Of a stretch of 52,550 bases of DNA, positions 42,646 to 50,149 are shown one piece after another. Source of the DNA: Clostridiales bacterium (lineage in GTDB: Bacteria; Bacillota; Clostridia; Saccharofermentanales; Saccharofermentanaceae); assembly GCA_017515465.1 (NCBI GenBank), contig JAFWFV010000056.1, positions 1 to 52,550 on the forward strand. The letters are read 5' to 3'. Within the stretch, counting starts at the first letter, position 1. Every line of letters starts with the position of its first letter. A program made the position numbers and the translations under genes. The notes under the pieces were generated by a model. The model made no database searches. It had not been told where the DNA came from and saw only the letters and a list, made by a program, of their open reading frames with translations.

Positions 42646-43025
42646 TGAAAAAACTGAGCCGCGGCGCAAGACATTCCATAATCCTGCTCGTCGTTACGCT
42701 TATCGCGGGTATAGGCTATTACCTGCTGATAAAGAATACCGGCTTTTCCTTTGGCTGTGCCATCAGGCAGCTGTCGGGTTTCAAGTGTCCGTCCTGCGGC
42801 ATTACCCATATGTTCACATCGCTGTTTCAGCTGGACTTTGCATCAGCTTTCAGGTATAACCCGCTGATGTTCATAATGTGGCCCTTTGTCGGTATCGAGG
42901 TTCTGTACGTAACATACATGGGAGGCAATAGCAGGGAACTGCCCAAATGGAATTATGCGGTCATCTATGTGATGGTTGGAATTTCAATATTATTTGGTAT
43001 AATCAGAAATGTAGTTAATATCTAA
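42645..43025 (+). CDS. DUF2752 membrane protein
   Basis: 126 residues, about three membrane spans (12-30, 70-92, 102-122). The family motif is C48-PSC-G-ITHMFTSLFQLDFASAFRYNP, where the two cysteines lie at the membrane surface. Function unknown. Translationally linked to the glycosyltransferase gene through a one-base overlap. A second DUF2752 gene lies at 44973 in the opposite direction. Confidence 0.88.
   Translation: MKKLSRGARHSIILLVVTLIAGIGYYLLIKNTGFSFGCAIRQLSGFKCPSCGITHMFTSLFQLDFASAFRYNPLMFIMWPFVGIEVLYVTYMGGNSRELPKWNYAVIYVMVGISILFGIIRNVVNI
42976..43003 (+). promoter_or_regulatory. Promoter of DUF4190 gene inside the DUF2752 gene
   Basis: TTGGAA (42976-42981), a 16-base spacer ending in TGG, then TATAAT (42998-43003): an extended -10, 58 bases before the ATG. 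Confidence 0.65.
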
Positions 43026-43060
43026 CTATCATTATTCTTTTACAAAAGGTGGAGTTTGTC

Positions 43061-43372
43061 ATGGAAAATCAGGATTTTAACGCTACAGTTTTAACAGAAG
43101 AGATGCCCGAGAGCGGTAAGGCTACCGGCGCTTTGGTTTGCGGTATCATCAGCCTTGCTTGCTGCGGATGTATGCCTGCCGGCGTAATAGGACTTATCCT
43201 TGCGATCCTCGCAAAGAAGGGCGGCAACACCAGCACAAAGTGTACAGTTGGTATGGTTCTTTCCATCATCGGTCTGGCACTGTGGGCAATCTCTCTTATC
43301 TACACACTTGCAACAGGAGGAATCAACTCCTACATGCAGATGGTAAACAGCATCACCAATTCAATGGGCTGA
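43061..43372 (+). CDS. DUF4190 small membrane protein
   Basis: 103 residues from the ATG at 43061 (AAGGTGGAG just upstream; an in-frame GTG 12 bases earlier lies in that site). Two membrane spans: about 27-54 (GALVCGIISLACCGCMPAGVIGLILAILA) and 63-88. The GKATGALVCGIISL...GLILAILAKK...GMVLSIIGL pattern is DUF4190. Function unknown. Own promoter and terminator. Confidence 0.85.
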   Translation: MENQDFNATVLTEEMPESGKATGALVCGIISLACCGCMPAGVIGLILAILAKKGGNTSTKCTVGMVLSIIGLALWAISLIYTLATGGINSYMQMVNSITNSMG

Positions 43373-43396
43373 TCTGTAAACTGAGAGCTTAATCGG

Positions 43397-43430
43397 GAAC
43401 CGCTCCATCAGGAGCGGTTCTCTTTTTTTT
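43397..43430 (+). terminator. Intrinsic terminator of DUF4190 gene
   Basis: Perfect 10-bp stem GAACCGCTCC / GGAGCGGTTC with ATCA loop, then TC and eight T. Confidence 0.95.
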
Positions 43431-43441
43431 CGAAAAAAGTG

Positions 43442-43470
43442 TTGACAGCAAATTGAAAACAATATAGAAT
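43442..43470 (+). promoter_or_regulatory. Promoter of leader peptide / sulfhydrylase transcript
   Basis: TTGACA (43442-43447), a 17-base spacer, then TAGAAT (43465-43470). The transcript would start near 43477, giving a leader of about 160 bases before the sulfhydrylase gene. Confidence 0.85.
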
Positions 43471-43516
43471 GTGACAAAACCTATCGAAACAGTAGGAAAT
43501 AATAAGGAGATTACAA

Positions 43517-43573
43517 ATGATCAATTTCTTTGAGGAGTTAGTCAGATCAAATTACAGATGCGGACGAGTGTGA
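43517..43573 (+). CDS. 18-residue leader peptide with one Cys codon
   Basis: Encodes MINFFEELVRSNYRCGRV. AAGGAG (43504-43509) lies 7 bases before the ATG. The Cys codon TGC (43559-43561) is the fifth from the end and its first base is the first base of a hairpin that looks like a terminator; the stop codon falls in the hairpin loop. This is the layout of a ribosome-stalling attenuator for a sulfur amino acid gene. The peptide is inferred from a clear ribosome binding site, position and hairpin fit. Confidence 0.65.
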   Translation: MINFFEELVRSNYRCGRV

Positions 43574-43604
43574 TGCTTCACTTTCGCAGGCTTTATTTTA
43601 TTTC
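43559..43604 (+). promoter_or_regulatory. Attenuator hairpin with T-rich tail before the sulfhydrylase gene
   Basis: TGCGGA (43559-43564) pairs with TTCGCA (43583-43588) and AGTG (43567-43570) with CACT (43579-43582), with a two-base bulge and loop TGATGCTT. The tail GGCTTTATTTTATTTC follows. The T-run is interrupted by A, so it would be a moderate terminator that a stalled ribosome could prevent. Confidence 0.55.
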
Positions 43605-43635
43605 TGATTAATAACACTCAAAGGAGAATTTGATT

Positions 43636-44919
43636 ATGAGTAACTATAGATTTGAAACACTTCAGCTTCACGTAGGACAGGAGCAGCCGGATCCCGCAAC
43701 AGATTCCAGAGCGGTACCTATTTACCAGACAACATCATACGTATTCAGGAATTCTGCTCACGCAGCAGCCAGATTCGGTCTTGCAGATGCAGGCAACATC
43801 TACGGCAGGCTTACCAATTCCACACAGGACGTTCTCGAGAAGAGAGTAGCAGCACTCGAGGGAGGCGTTGCAGCCCTGGCAGTATCATCCGGTGCAGCAG
43901 CCATCACATATGCCATCGAGGCAGTAGCTCAGGCAGGCGATCACATCGTGGCACAGAGCACGATTTACGGAGGTTCATATAATCTCCTGGCACACACACT
44001 TAAGCTCTATGGCATTGAGACAACATTCGTTGACATCCATAACCTCGCTGAGGTAGAGAGCGCCATCAAGCCCAACACAAAGGCTATATTCCTCGAGACA
44101 CTGGGCAACCCCAACAGTGACATCCCCGATATCGATGCAGTATCTGCCATCGCACACAAGAACGGCATTCCCACGATCATCGATAACACATTCGGCACAC
44201 CTTACCTCATCAGACCCATCGAGCACGGTGCAGACGTAGTTGTTCATTCTGCTACCAAGTTCCTCGGCGGCCACGGCACCACATTGGGCGGCATCATCGT
44301 AGATTCAGGTAAGTTCGACTGGAAGGCATCCGGTAAGTTCGCACCCATCGCTGAGGCTAACCCCAGCTATCACGGCATCTCATTCGTAGACGCAGTAGGA
44401 CCTGCAGCATATGTTACATACATCAGAGCCATCCTGCTCCGTGATACAGGCGCTGCCATCTCACCTTTCAACGCATTCCTGCTCCTGCAGGGTATCGAGA
44501 CTCTCTCCCTGAGACTCGAGCGTCACGCAGAGAACACCAAGAAGGTAATAGATTTCCTTAAGAGCCATCCGCTCGTTGCAAAGGTAAATCATCCTTCGCT
44601 CGAGGATCATCCCCAGAATGCTCTCTACAGAAAGTATTTTCCCAACGGCGGCGGATCCATCTTCACATTCGACATCAAGGGTGGTCAGGCTGAAGCACAC
44701 AAGTTTATAGATGCACTCGAGATCTTCTCTCTCCTGGCTAACGTTGCAGATGTAAAGTCACTTGTCATCCATCCCGCAACAACGACACACTCACAGCTTT
44801 CCGAGGAAGAACTGGAGAGCATCGGAATCCATCAGAGCACCATCAGACTGTCTATCGGTACTGAGCATATCGATGACATCATCGCCGATCTGAACAAGGG
44901 TTTTGCAGCATTGAACTGA
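43636..44919 (+). CDS. O-acetylhomoserine aminocarboxypropyltransferase/cysteine synthase
   Basis: 427 residues, the normal MetY/Met17 size. A PLP enzyme that makes homocysteine (or methionine) from O-acetylhomoserine and sulfide or a thiol. N-terminal FETLQLHVGQEQPDPATDSRAVPIYQTTSYVF is diagnostic; PLP sites include GAAAITYAIEA, Asp-bearing PTIIDNTFGTPYL and Lys208 in VVHSATKFLGGHGTTLGG. A family marker HPATTTHSQLSEEEL lies near the end. The ATG at 43636 has AAAGGAG 9 bases upstream. The leader before it carries a Cys-codon peptide and hairpin, which suggests control by cysteine supply. A cystathionine-type gamma-lyase is less likely given the length and markers. Confidence 0.94.
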   Translation: MSNYRFETLQLHVGQEQPDPATDSRAVPIYQTTSYVFRNSAHAAARFGLADAGNIYGRLTNSTQDVLEKRVAALEGGVAALAVSSGAAAITYAIEAVAQAGDHIVAQSTIYGGSYNLLAHTLKLYGIETTFVDIHNLAEVESAIKPNTKAIFLETLGNPNSDIPDIDAVSAIAHKNGIPTIIDNTFGTPYLIRPIEHGADVVVHSATKFLGGHGTTLGGIIVDSGKFDWKASGKFAPIAEANPSYHGISFVDAVGPAAYVTYIRAILLRDTGAAISPFNAFLLLQGIETLSLRLERHAENTKKVIDFLKSHPLVAKVNHPSLEDHPQNALYRKYFPNGGGSIFTFDIKGGQAEAHKFIDALEIFSLLANVADVKSLVIHPATTTHSQLSEEELESIGIHQSTIRLSIGTEHIDDIIADLNKGFAALN

Positions 44920-44938
44920 ACATTTTTGAGCCATACAA

Positions 44939-44976
44939 AGAGGGCCGTCTCATATGAGGCGGCCTTATCTTTTTAT
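44939..44976. terminator. Bidirectional intrinsic terminator
   Basis: AGGGCCGTCTC pairs with GAGGCGGCCTT (wobbles allowed) around ATAT (44941-44965), with TATCTTTTT after it and A-rich sequence before it. Shared by the sulfhydrylase gene and the convergent DUF2752 gene. Confidence 0.8.
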
Positions 44977-45431
44977 ACCCAGAAGGAAGAAAGATCTCCG
45001 AGATAGTCGATACCGAATGAGACAAGAAAAACGTTCCTTAAGACAAAGAACAGGAATATGACAGCAGGGATCGCCCATATCTCGGGAACGGTAAAAGCGG
45101 AAAACTTCGTTTTGTTCTTTCTGAAGAAATTGTTGATGATAAGTGTGATCCATATCCTCATAACTATGCCCGCTGCATAGAGCGGGATCGGATTAGAGAG
45201 AAGGGAGGATATGATCCTGCCTGAGGCCAGGAGCTTCAGAGCTCTCGTTCCGCCGCAGCTGGGACAGTACAGGTGATAGTGCGAGAACATGTAGCAGGGT
45301 TCCTCCCTGAAGGCCAGGCCATCACCTGCAATGTTACAAAAGACCAGAAATAAACACATCACCGCAACCGTGGCAGTTGCGGCGATGAGTGCGATCTGTT
45401 GATTGGTGATCCTGTTCCTCTTTATCAGCAA
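44973..45431 (-). CDS. DUF2752 membrane protein (second copy)
   Basis: 152 residues with three or four hydrophobic spans (about 13-34, 80-102, 118-140). The family motif is YC56PSCGGTRALKLLASGRIISSLLSNPIPLYA. Overlaps the upstream zinc-ribbon gene by 7 bases, so the two are cotranslated. Function unknown. Confidence 0.88.
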   Translation of the reverse strand: MLIKRNRITNQQIALIAATATVAVMCLFLVFCNIAGDGLAFREEPCYMFSHYHLYCPSCGGTRALKLLASGRIISSLLSNPIPLYAAGIVMRIWITLIINNFFRKNKTKFSAFTVPEIWAIPAVIFLFFVLRNVFLVSFGIDYLGDLSSFWV

Positions 45432-45739
45432 AAGATACCCAGTCCGAATGTGCAGAAGATATCAATGAGGAAAGAAACGACTGCAGAGCAGATGGCAACG
45501 ATCCATCCTGCCATGGCCAGGTTCTTGCTGGGACCGCCGTTAATGTGTCCGATGATGCCGAGGACGAGGCCTGCGATGCTTACGAGATAGAAAGGATTAA
45601 AGATAAATCCAACGATACTGAGTACGAGTGCAAGTATGCAGATCGTATTGTAAGGATCTCTCTTAAGCTCTGCCTGACAGTTCTGGCAATAAGTCGTGTC
45701 GTCCGGATTGAGTACTCCGCACTTGCTGCATTTGATCAT
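45425..45739 (-). CDS. Zinc-ribbon plus DUF4190-like membrane protein
   Basis: 104 residues. N-terminal zinc ribbon with C4-x2-C7 and C18-x2-C21 (IKCSKCGVLNPDDTTYCQNC), then two membrane spans (about 33-62 and 73-100) with a DUF4190-like pattern (LALVLSIVGFIFNP, IAGLVLGIIGHINGG). Function unknown; such proteins are common in clostridia. GGGGGT lies 8 bases before the ATG. Confidence 0.85.
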   Translation of the reverse strand: MIKCSKCGVLNPDDTTYCQNCQAELKRDPYNTICILALVLSIVGFIFNPFYLVSIAGLVLGIIGHINGGPSKNLAMAGWIVAICSAVVSFLIDIFCTFGLGIFC

Positions 45740-45790
45740 AATAGATACCCCCTATCCACCATAGTTAAAGATAATTATATAATAACAGAG

Positions 45791-45830
45791 AACAATAGAA
45801 AAGGCTGCTTCGTAATGAAGCAGCCTTTGT
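45791..45830 (-). terminator. Intrinsic terminator of DUF4870 gene
   Basis: AAAGGCTGCTTC pairs with GAAGCAGCCTTT around GTAAT (45800-45828); on the minus strand TTTTCTATTGTT follows. Confidence 0.88.
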
Positions 45831-45848
45831 AATATTCACGGTCAGTTA

Positions 45849-46223
45849 TTATTTGATGAGAGTGAACTTGTCTCCAACGAGGGGGAGCTTGTATGTCTGG
45901 TTCTGAGCAGCCTTTACGATACCGATGATAGCGAAGACTGTGAGAGCGATTCCGACGATGGGAGCCAGGATGGCGCCGATAACGATGAATGAGAGAAGTC
46001 CGCAGATAACGCTGGAAGCAACTCCTGCGATGCAGAGGATGATACCGTTGTTAACGTGGTTCTTTACATAAGGGGAATCCTTCTCAGGATCCTTGATAAG
46101 ACCGATGAGCCAGAGGATACCGAAGTAAGCGAGGATGGCAAATGCCTTCTCATTGCTGGTAGGCTCAAATGTCTCTGCTGATGTTGTCATCGTAGGATCG
46201 TTGAACTGTTCATTATTTTCCAT
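45849..46223 (-). CDS. DUF4870-type membrane protein
   Basis: 124 residues from the ATG at 46223, with GGAGGG 6 bases upstream; a longer frame reaching 46298 lacks such a site. Acidic, Thr-rich N-terminus of about 25 residues, then three hydrophobic spans (about 28-43, 60-85, 82-108) and the end KLPLVGDKFTLIK. The pattern AILAYFGILWLIGLI...YVKNHVNNGIILCIAGV is typical of small DUF4870/TMEM-like proteins. Function unknown. Confidence 0.82.
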   Translation of the reverse strand: MENNEQFNDPTMTTSAETFEPTSNEKAFAILAYFGILWLIGLIKDPEKDSPYVKNHVNNGIILCIAGVASSVICGLLSFIVIGAILAPIVGIALTVFAIIGIVKAAQNQTYKLPLVGDKFTLIK

Positions 46224-46313
46224 AATTGTCCCTCCAATTACTATAAAAATTAAGTTTATGATATCATAATATAAATAAAAATAAAGGCTAAAAATCAAGG
46301 AATACTAATAACC

Positions 46314-47036
46314 GTGAAGGTCTCGCCATACAAAAAAGATGCTGATATTACGTACTCTCTCGGAGCTACAGTTACGATGGAGTTCCTGCTCCACAGACCA
46401 GAACTGGTCCGCCATGTGATCATACATCCGGATTTCACCAGCGGTGCGCTGGAGGAGATCACTGAGATATGTTCTGCGCACGGCATCGGAATGTCAACTG
46501 ACATCAAGGCATTTAACATCCTGTCCAAAAAGGAGAACTGCTTTGTCATAGGCGTACTGGACAAACCGGCAGGCAGGATAGATTCCGGCAGCCACGTGGT
46601 CCTGGTCAATCCCTCCAACTGCGGAAACCTGGGGACCATCATGAGGAGCTGTGCGGGGTTCGGCGTTACAGACATAGCCATAATACCTCCCGCTGCTGAT
46701 TATTGTGATCCCAAGACGGTAAGGGCATCCATGGGAGCTCTGGCCAGGGTCAGTGTTGAAGTGTTCCCCTCCTTTGAGGAATACAGGAAGCGCTTCCCTG
46801 ATAATCACCTATATCCTTTCATGCTGGACGGCAGCACCATATTGCAGGATACGGAGATCAGATCCCCCTTCAGTCTCATAATGGGCAACGAAGCAACGGG
46901 TCTGCCGCCTGAATTCTCAGGGGTTGGAAACCCCGTGAGGATCGAGCATCTCTCTGCCATAGACAGCCTCAATCTGCCGATCGCAACCAGCATCGGACTC
47001 TATGAAGCGACAAAGAATAGATTCTCTGGAAAATAA
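46314..47036 (+). CDS. TrmH/SpoU family RNA 2'-O-methyltransferase
   Basis: 240 residues. An S-adenosylmethionine-dependent methyltransferase acting on rRNA or tRNA. SPOUT motifs: 1, NPSNCGNLGTIMRSCAGFGV; 2, FSLIMGNEATGLPPEF; 3, IDSLNLPIATSIGLYEATK. The N-terminal 80 residues look like a substrate-binding domain. The start is uncertain: GTG at 46314 has only a distant AAGGA, while an in-frame ATG at 46376 also lacks a good site. The exact target base cannot be told from sequence. Confidence 0.88.
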   Translation: MKVSPYKKDADITYSLGATVTMEFLLHRPELVRHVIIHPDFTSGALEEITEICSAHGIGMSTDIKAFNILSKKENCFVIGVLDKPAGRIDSGSHVVLVNPSNCGNLGTIMRSCAGFGVTDIAIIPPAADYCDPKTVRASMGALARVSVEVFPSFEEYRKRFPDNHLYPFMLDGSTILQDTEIRSPFSLIMGNEATGLPPEFSGVGNPVRIEHLSAIDSLNLPIATSIGLYEATKNRFSGK

Positions 47037-47039
47037 CTA

Positions 47040-47068
47040 TTGATAATCAAAAACAATCGTGATAGACT
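47040..47068 (+). promoter_or_regulatory. Promoter of rpsT
   Basis: TTGATA (47040-47045), a 17-base spacer, then TAGACT (47063-47068), 44 bases before the rpsT start. Confidence 0.7.
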
Positions 47069-47112
47069 TATCGGGTTAAATTAAGTCTATTAATTATACG
47101 GAGGAGATACAA

Positions 47113-47370
47113 ATGCCTAACATTAAGTCAGCTATCAAGCGTGTAAGCGTAACTGAGAAGAAGACAGCTGCTAACAAGATGAAGAAGAGCGAGATCCGCA
47201 CTACTGTTAAGAAGGCTAAGGCTGCCGTAGCTGCTAACGAGGCTACTCCCGAGACAATGAAGAATGTTCAGAAGACATTGGATCAGGCTGCAGCTAAGGG
47301 TCACATCAGCAAGCAGGCTGCTTCCAGAACAAAGTCTCGTATCGCAAAGGCTGCAAACGCTGCCAAGTAA
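47113..47370 (+). CDS. rpsT: 30S ribosomal protein S20
   Basis: 85 residues, the normal size. Binds 16S rRNA in the small subunit. Recognised by MPNIKSAIKRVSVTEKKTAANKMKKSEIRTTVKKA and KGHISKQAASRTKSRIAKA; Lys/Ala-rich helical protein. CGGAGGAG lies 6 bases before the ATG. Transcribed alone, with its own promoter and terminator. Confidence 0.97.
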   Translation: MPNIKSAIKRVSVTEKKTAANKMKKSEIRTTVKKAKAAVAANEATPETMKNVQKTLDQAAAKGHISKQAASRTKSRIAKAANAAK

Positions 47371-47393
47371 TTCATTTTTGTAAGTGAGATCTG

Positions 47394-47420
47394 ACGGTCG
47401 CCTATGGCGGCCGTTTTTTA
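47394..47420 (+). terminator. Intrinsic terminator of rpsT
   Basis: ACGGTCGCC pairs with GGCGGCCGT (one wobble) around TAT (47394-47414), followed by six T. It touches the 3' end of the convergent gene. Confidence 0.9.
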
Positions 47421-48674
47421 TTTTACCTTTACCGGGGGATCGTTCCAGGAACTGCCGGGCCTGATGCCCATGAAGTGTCCGGACAGATCCAATGCAGCTG
47501 AGTTCAGTTCATAGGAACGCTTCAGATCCCCGTCGGAGGATATCAGTTCCAGGAGATCAGACCTGTTGCTGATGATGGGGAGTTTTGCGCACCTTCCCAT
47601 GATCTTGAGGCAGTATCTGCCCTCGTGTCCGAATCCCAGTACGCGGATATATTTGGGACCGTAGCTGATCTGATCTTTTTCAACTCCCAGCATGGCCATG
47701 GAAAGTGCCCTGTAGATCCTGGGCATGGTGAAGTGCTTTGTAACCAGGAGGGAGGATATCCTATCAAATGAGATGTCCCCTTCCTTAAGCCCTGAGAAGA
47801 CATTTTCTATATACCCGGACAGACCGTCTGCCATGAACCTGATGTTTTCCGTTTCCGAGGAGATTACCCTGAGATATGCCTCCTCCATGTACATGTTAAG
47901 GTCGGCGGGAGAGGCCTCTCCTGATGATACTGCCGACAGGATAACGGAAAGGGACCTGTCCGGCATCGATCCCGTGCATGCGGATGCAATTGAAGGAGCG
48001 GTGAGATCCGTGCCGTATATAGCCTTGCGGATGGCGCCTGCTGAAGGGATCTCCGATCCGCGTGATTCGTCTGAATAATCCTGTCCGATACGGCGGATCA
48101 TGTGCACCTTAAATCCTGCTCCCAGCCTCTTCATTGCCTTCATGTATTCGATGGCCAGTATGGAATTGGGTGACCTGAGGCATTCGGAAACGGCATTATT
48201 GTCAGGGGAGAGACCAGCGGCAATAGTCACTGCTGCGGCAGATGCTGCAGGGAAACTCATGCCCTCTGAAAGCTTTTCACGGAGGATAGTCTTGTAGTCA
48301 ACGCTGTCATATACCGCCGGGTCAGACAGGGTATTTATGAGGCCGGGATCATCAGTGTCGATGCCCCAGCAGATGTCTGTTACGACTCCCGTTGCCATGA
48401 GGGTCCTGATGGCGCCTTCGGCAAATTCACCGGCGGGTGCGCAGGACCATTCCACGGGCAGTTCTATGACGATGTCAGCGCCGCACTTTAATGCCTGCCG
48501 CGCTCTCAGGTGTCTGGGAAATATGGCAGGCAGACCCCTCTGGGTAAAGCTGCCGCTCATTATGCACATTACAACCGCACGGTCGCCCCCTGTGGCCTTC
48601 CTCGTCTCTCTGATGAGATATTCGTGGCCGCTATGAAAGGGATTGAACTCAGCGATTATTCCGATGACTCTCAT
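47418..48674 (-). CDS. tmcAL: tRNA(Met) cytidine acetate ligase
   Basis: 418 residues, the normal size. Makes N4-acetylcytidine at the wobble position of elongator tRNA-Met from acetate and ATP. N-terminal nucleotidyltransferase domain with GIIAEFNPFHSGHEYLI (the HxGH adenylation motif), VMSGSFTQRGLPAIFPRHLRARQALKCGADIVIELP, and SPNSILAIEYMKAMKR. The C-terminal part is helical. Acetate as substrate fits the acetogenic Pta/AckA route encoded further on. Confidence 0.93.
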   Translation of the reverse strand: MRVIGIIAEFNPFHSGHEYLIRETRKATGGDRAVVMCIMSGSFTQRGLPAIFPRHLRARQALKCGADIVIELPVEWSCAPAGEFAEGAIRTLMATGVVTDICWGIDTDDPGLINTLSDPAVYDSVDYKTILREKLSEGMSFPAASAAAVTIAAGLSPDNNAVSECLRSPNSILAIEYMKAMKRLGAGFKVHMIRRIGQDYSDESRGSEIPSAGAIRKAIYGTDLTAPSIASACTGSMPDRSLSVILSAVSSGEASPADLNMYMEEAYLRVISSETENIRFMADGLSGYIENVFSGLKEGDISFDRISSLLVTKHFTMPRIYRALSMAMLGVEKDQISYGPKYIRVLGFGHEGRYCLKIMGRCAKLPIISNRSDLLELISSDGDLKRSYELNSAALDLSGHFMGIRPGSSWNDPPVKVK

Positions 48675-48759
48675 AAAACATTACCTCAGATTTATCCGCC
48701 AAGTAGGTTATAATCTTAAGCGGTAAATTGATTATATTTCATCGGGACGGTTTTGTGCA

Positions 48760-50070
48760 ATGAATAAAAGGATGGGCATGATAATAGGTATAGCCGCGGC
48801 AGCCATTGTGCTGGTGGGCCTTTATCTCATCTACCTGAACGTATTCGTAAACAAGCACCGTCTGGATCTGGTCCATAACACCTACACCACATCCGAGTAC
48901 AGGAACATAGCGGCAGAATCCAGCATCATGCCCTCTTATATGTGGAGCAGGGTCGAAAAGATCTTAAAGGACGGTGACTACATCATGTCAGCTTATATGC
49001 TGGAGGGCCGTCTGGCTACACAGGATGCCGAGCCATCCGGCAGATACCTCCTGACTGACCAGTCACTACTGCTCCTCAAATACATAGCAGAAGGGGACAG
49101 GATCTCCGCCAGGAACCTGGTGGGTAAGATCAATGAAGATTTCCGGATGGAGGACGGTTCATACAGGGCAGTCTTTACCGGTGAGGGAGAGGAGAGCAGC
49201 CTCTACACGAACAGGGATGAACTGGCATTCCTGGAGGCATATATCGAATACTACAGCGCTTATGGAAACAGTGATGACATGGATAACATCAGGGCACTTG
49301 TGGACATCATCTTTGACGGTGACGGCATGATCAGGAGCGAGTCTCTTTCAGGCGCCACCTATTCCACCTCTGAGAACGTCAGCTCGGTAATGACCGATGA
49401 GGATATAAAGCCCACTTTCGATACCATATATGGCGCAGAAGGCGTCATGGTGGAGGGCGGTACCGCCGAGGAGGATACCTTTGATTATGAGGGCGTCAGG
49501 ACCGGCGACATCAATCTGGAACTCCTGGGCAATCTGGAGAGGAACAAACTGATCCCCGAGGGTACAACTGCCCGGTACGAGGAGATCGTAACGGGAGCCC
49601 TGGCATCCCCCGACATCCCTTACTACGCTTATGCTTATACAAAGGATCAGGCGGGAAATGTTGTCTATGTCTATTCCACCGGCAAGGCAGCGACCATTTC
49701 CGTATCGGAATCCTTAAGGACCATGCTGAACCTGGCCAGGGTGGGACTTCTGCCCCAGAACGTATACAGTCAATTCAAGACCAACCTCATAAACGACAGC
49801 GTGCTGCTGGACAGTTACTACATCGCCACGGGACTTACCGGCGGATCTGAGATACAGTCCTCATATGTCGACCTTCTGGCGCTTGCCAAATATCAGAAGG
49901 ATACGGACCTGTTCAGAACGGTATCCAGGATAATCTCCATCAGGGTCGCAACAAAACAGCAGAGCAGAGCGCTCTATCTCATCTTCAGGAACACCGACGA
50001 CAGATATGTGTTCTTTGGAGAGGAAAATCTCAAGGCGTATCTTGTGATAAATGGCACTTTTGCGGTTTGA
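48760..50070 (+). CDS. Membrane-anchored extracytoplasmic protein of unknown function
   Basis: 436 residues. One N-terminal span (about 7-29, MIIGIAAAAIVLVGLYLIYLNVF), the rest outside. The outer region has regularly spaced helical patterns (LTDQSLLLLKYIAEGDRISARNLVGKI, RDELAFLEAYIEYYSAYG, DLLALAKYQKDTDLFRTVSRII) that recall six-hairpin toroid glycosidases such as GH8, but no complete catalytic motif is seen. I do not recognise a specific family. The ribosome binding site is weak. The stop lies within the -35 region of the pta promoter. Confidence 0.6.
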   Translation: MNKRMGMIIGIAAAAIVLVGLYLIYLNVFVNKHRLDLVHNTYTTSEYRNIAAESSIMPSYMWSRVEKILKDGDYIMSAYMLEGRLATQDAEPSGRYLLTDQSLLLLKYIAEGDRISARNLVGKINEDFRMEDGSYRAVFTGEGEESSLYTNRDELAFLEAYIEYYSAYGNSDDMDNIRALVDIIFDGDGMIRSESLSGATYSTSENVSSVMTDEDIKPTFDTIYGAEGVMVEGGTAEEDTFDYEGVRTGDINLELLGNLERNKLIPEGTTARYEEIVTGALASPDIPYYAYAYTKDQAGNVVYVYSTGKAATISVSESLRTMLNLARVGLLPQNVYSQFKTNLINDSVLLDSYYIATGLTGGSEIQSSYVDLLALAKYQKDTDLFRTVSRIISIRVATKQQSRALYLIFRNTDDRYVFFGEENLKAYLVINGTFAV

Positions 50071-50095
50071 AATGCGCGCGTATAAAGAGTATACT
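50067..50095 (+). promoter_or_regulatory. Promoter of pta-ackA
   Basis: TTGAAA (50067-50072), a 17-base spacer, then TATACT (50090-50095), 55 bases before the pta start. Confidence 0.78.
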
Positions 50096-50099
50096 CTTT
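50084..50099. promoter_or_regulatory. Perfect 16-bp palindrome over the pta -10 box
   Basis: AAAGAGTATACTCTTT reads the same on both strands and covers the -10 box. Candidate operator for a dimeric repressor; the regulator is not known. Confidence 0.55.
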
Positions 50100-50149
50100 G
50101 CGTGTGTAATTAATTTACAGCAAATAAATTTATTTCAGAGGCAAAGTTT

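Noticed and set aside
43471..43635. S-box (SAM) riboswitch or T-box before the sulfhydrylase gene
   Set aside because: Neither the conserved S-box core nor a T-box sequence is visible; the leader is too short for a T-box.
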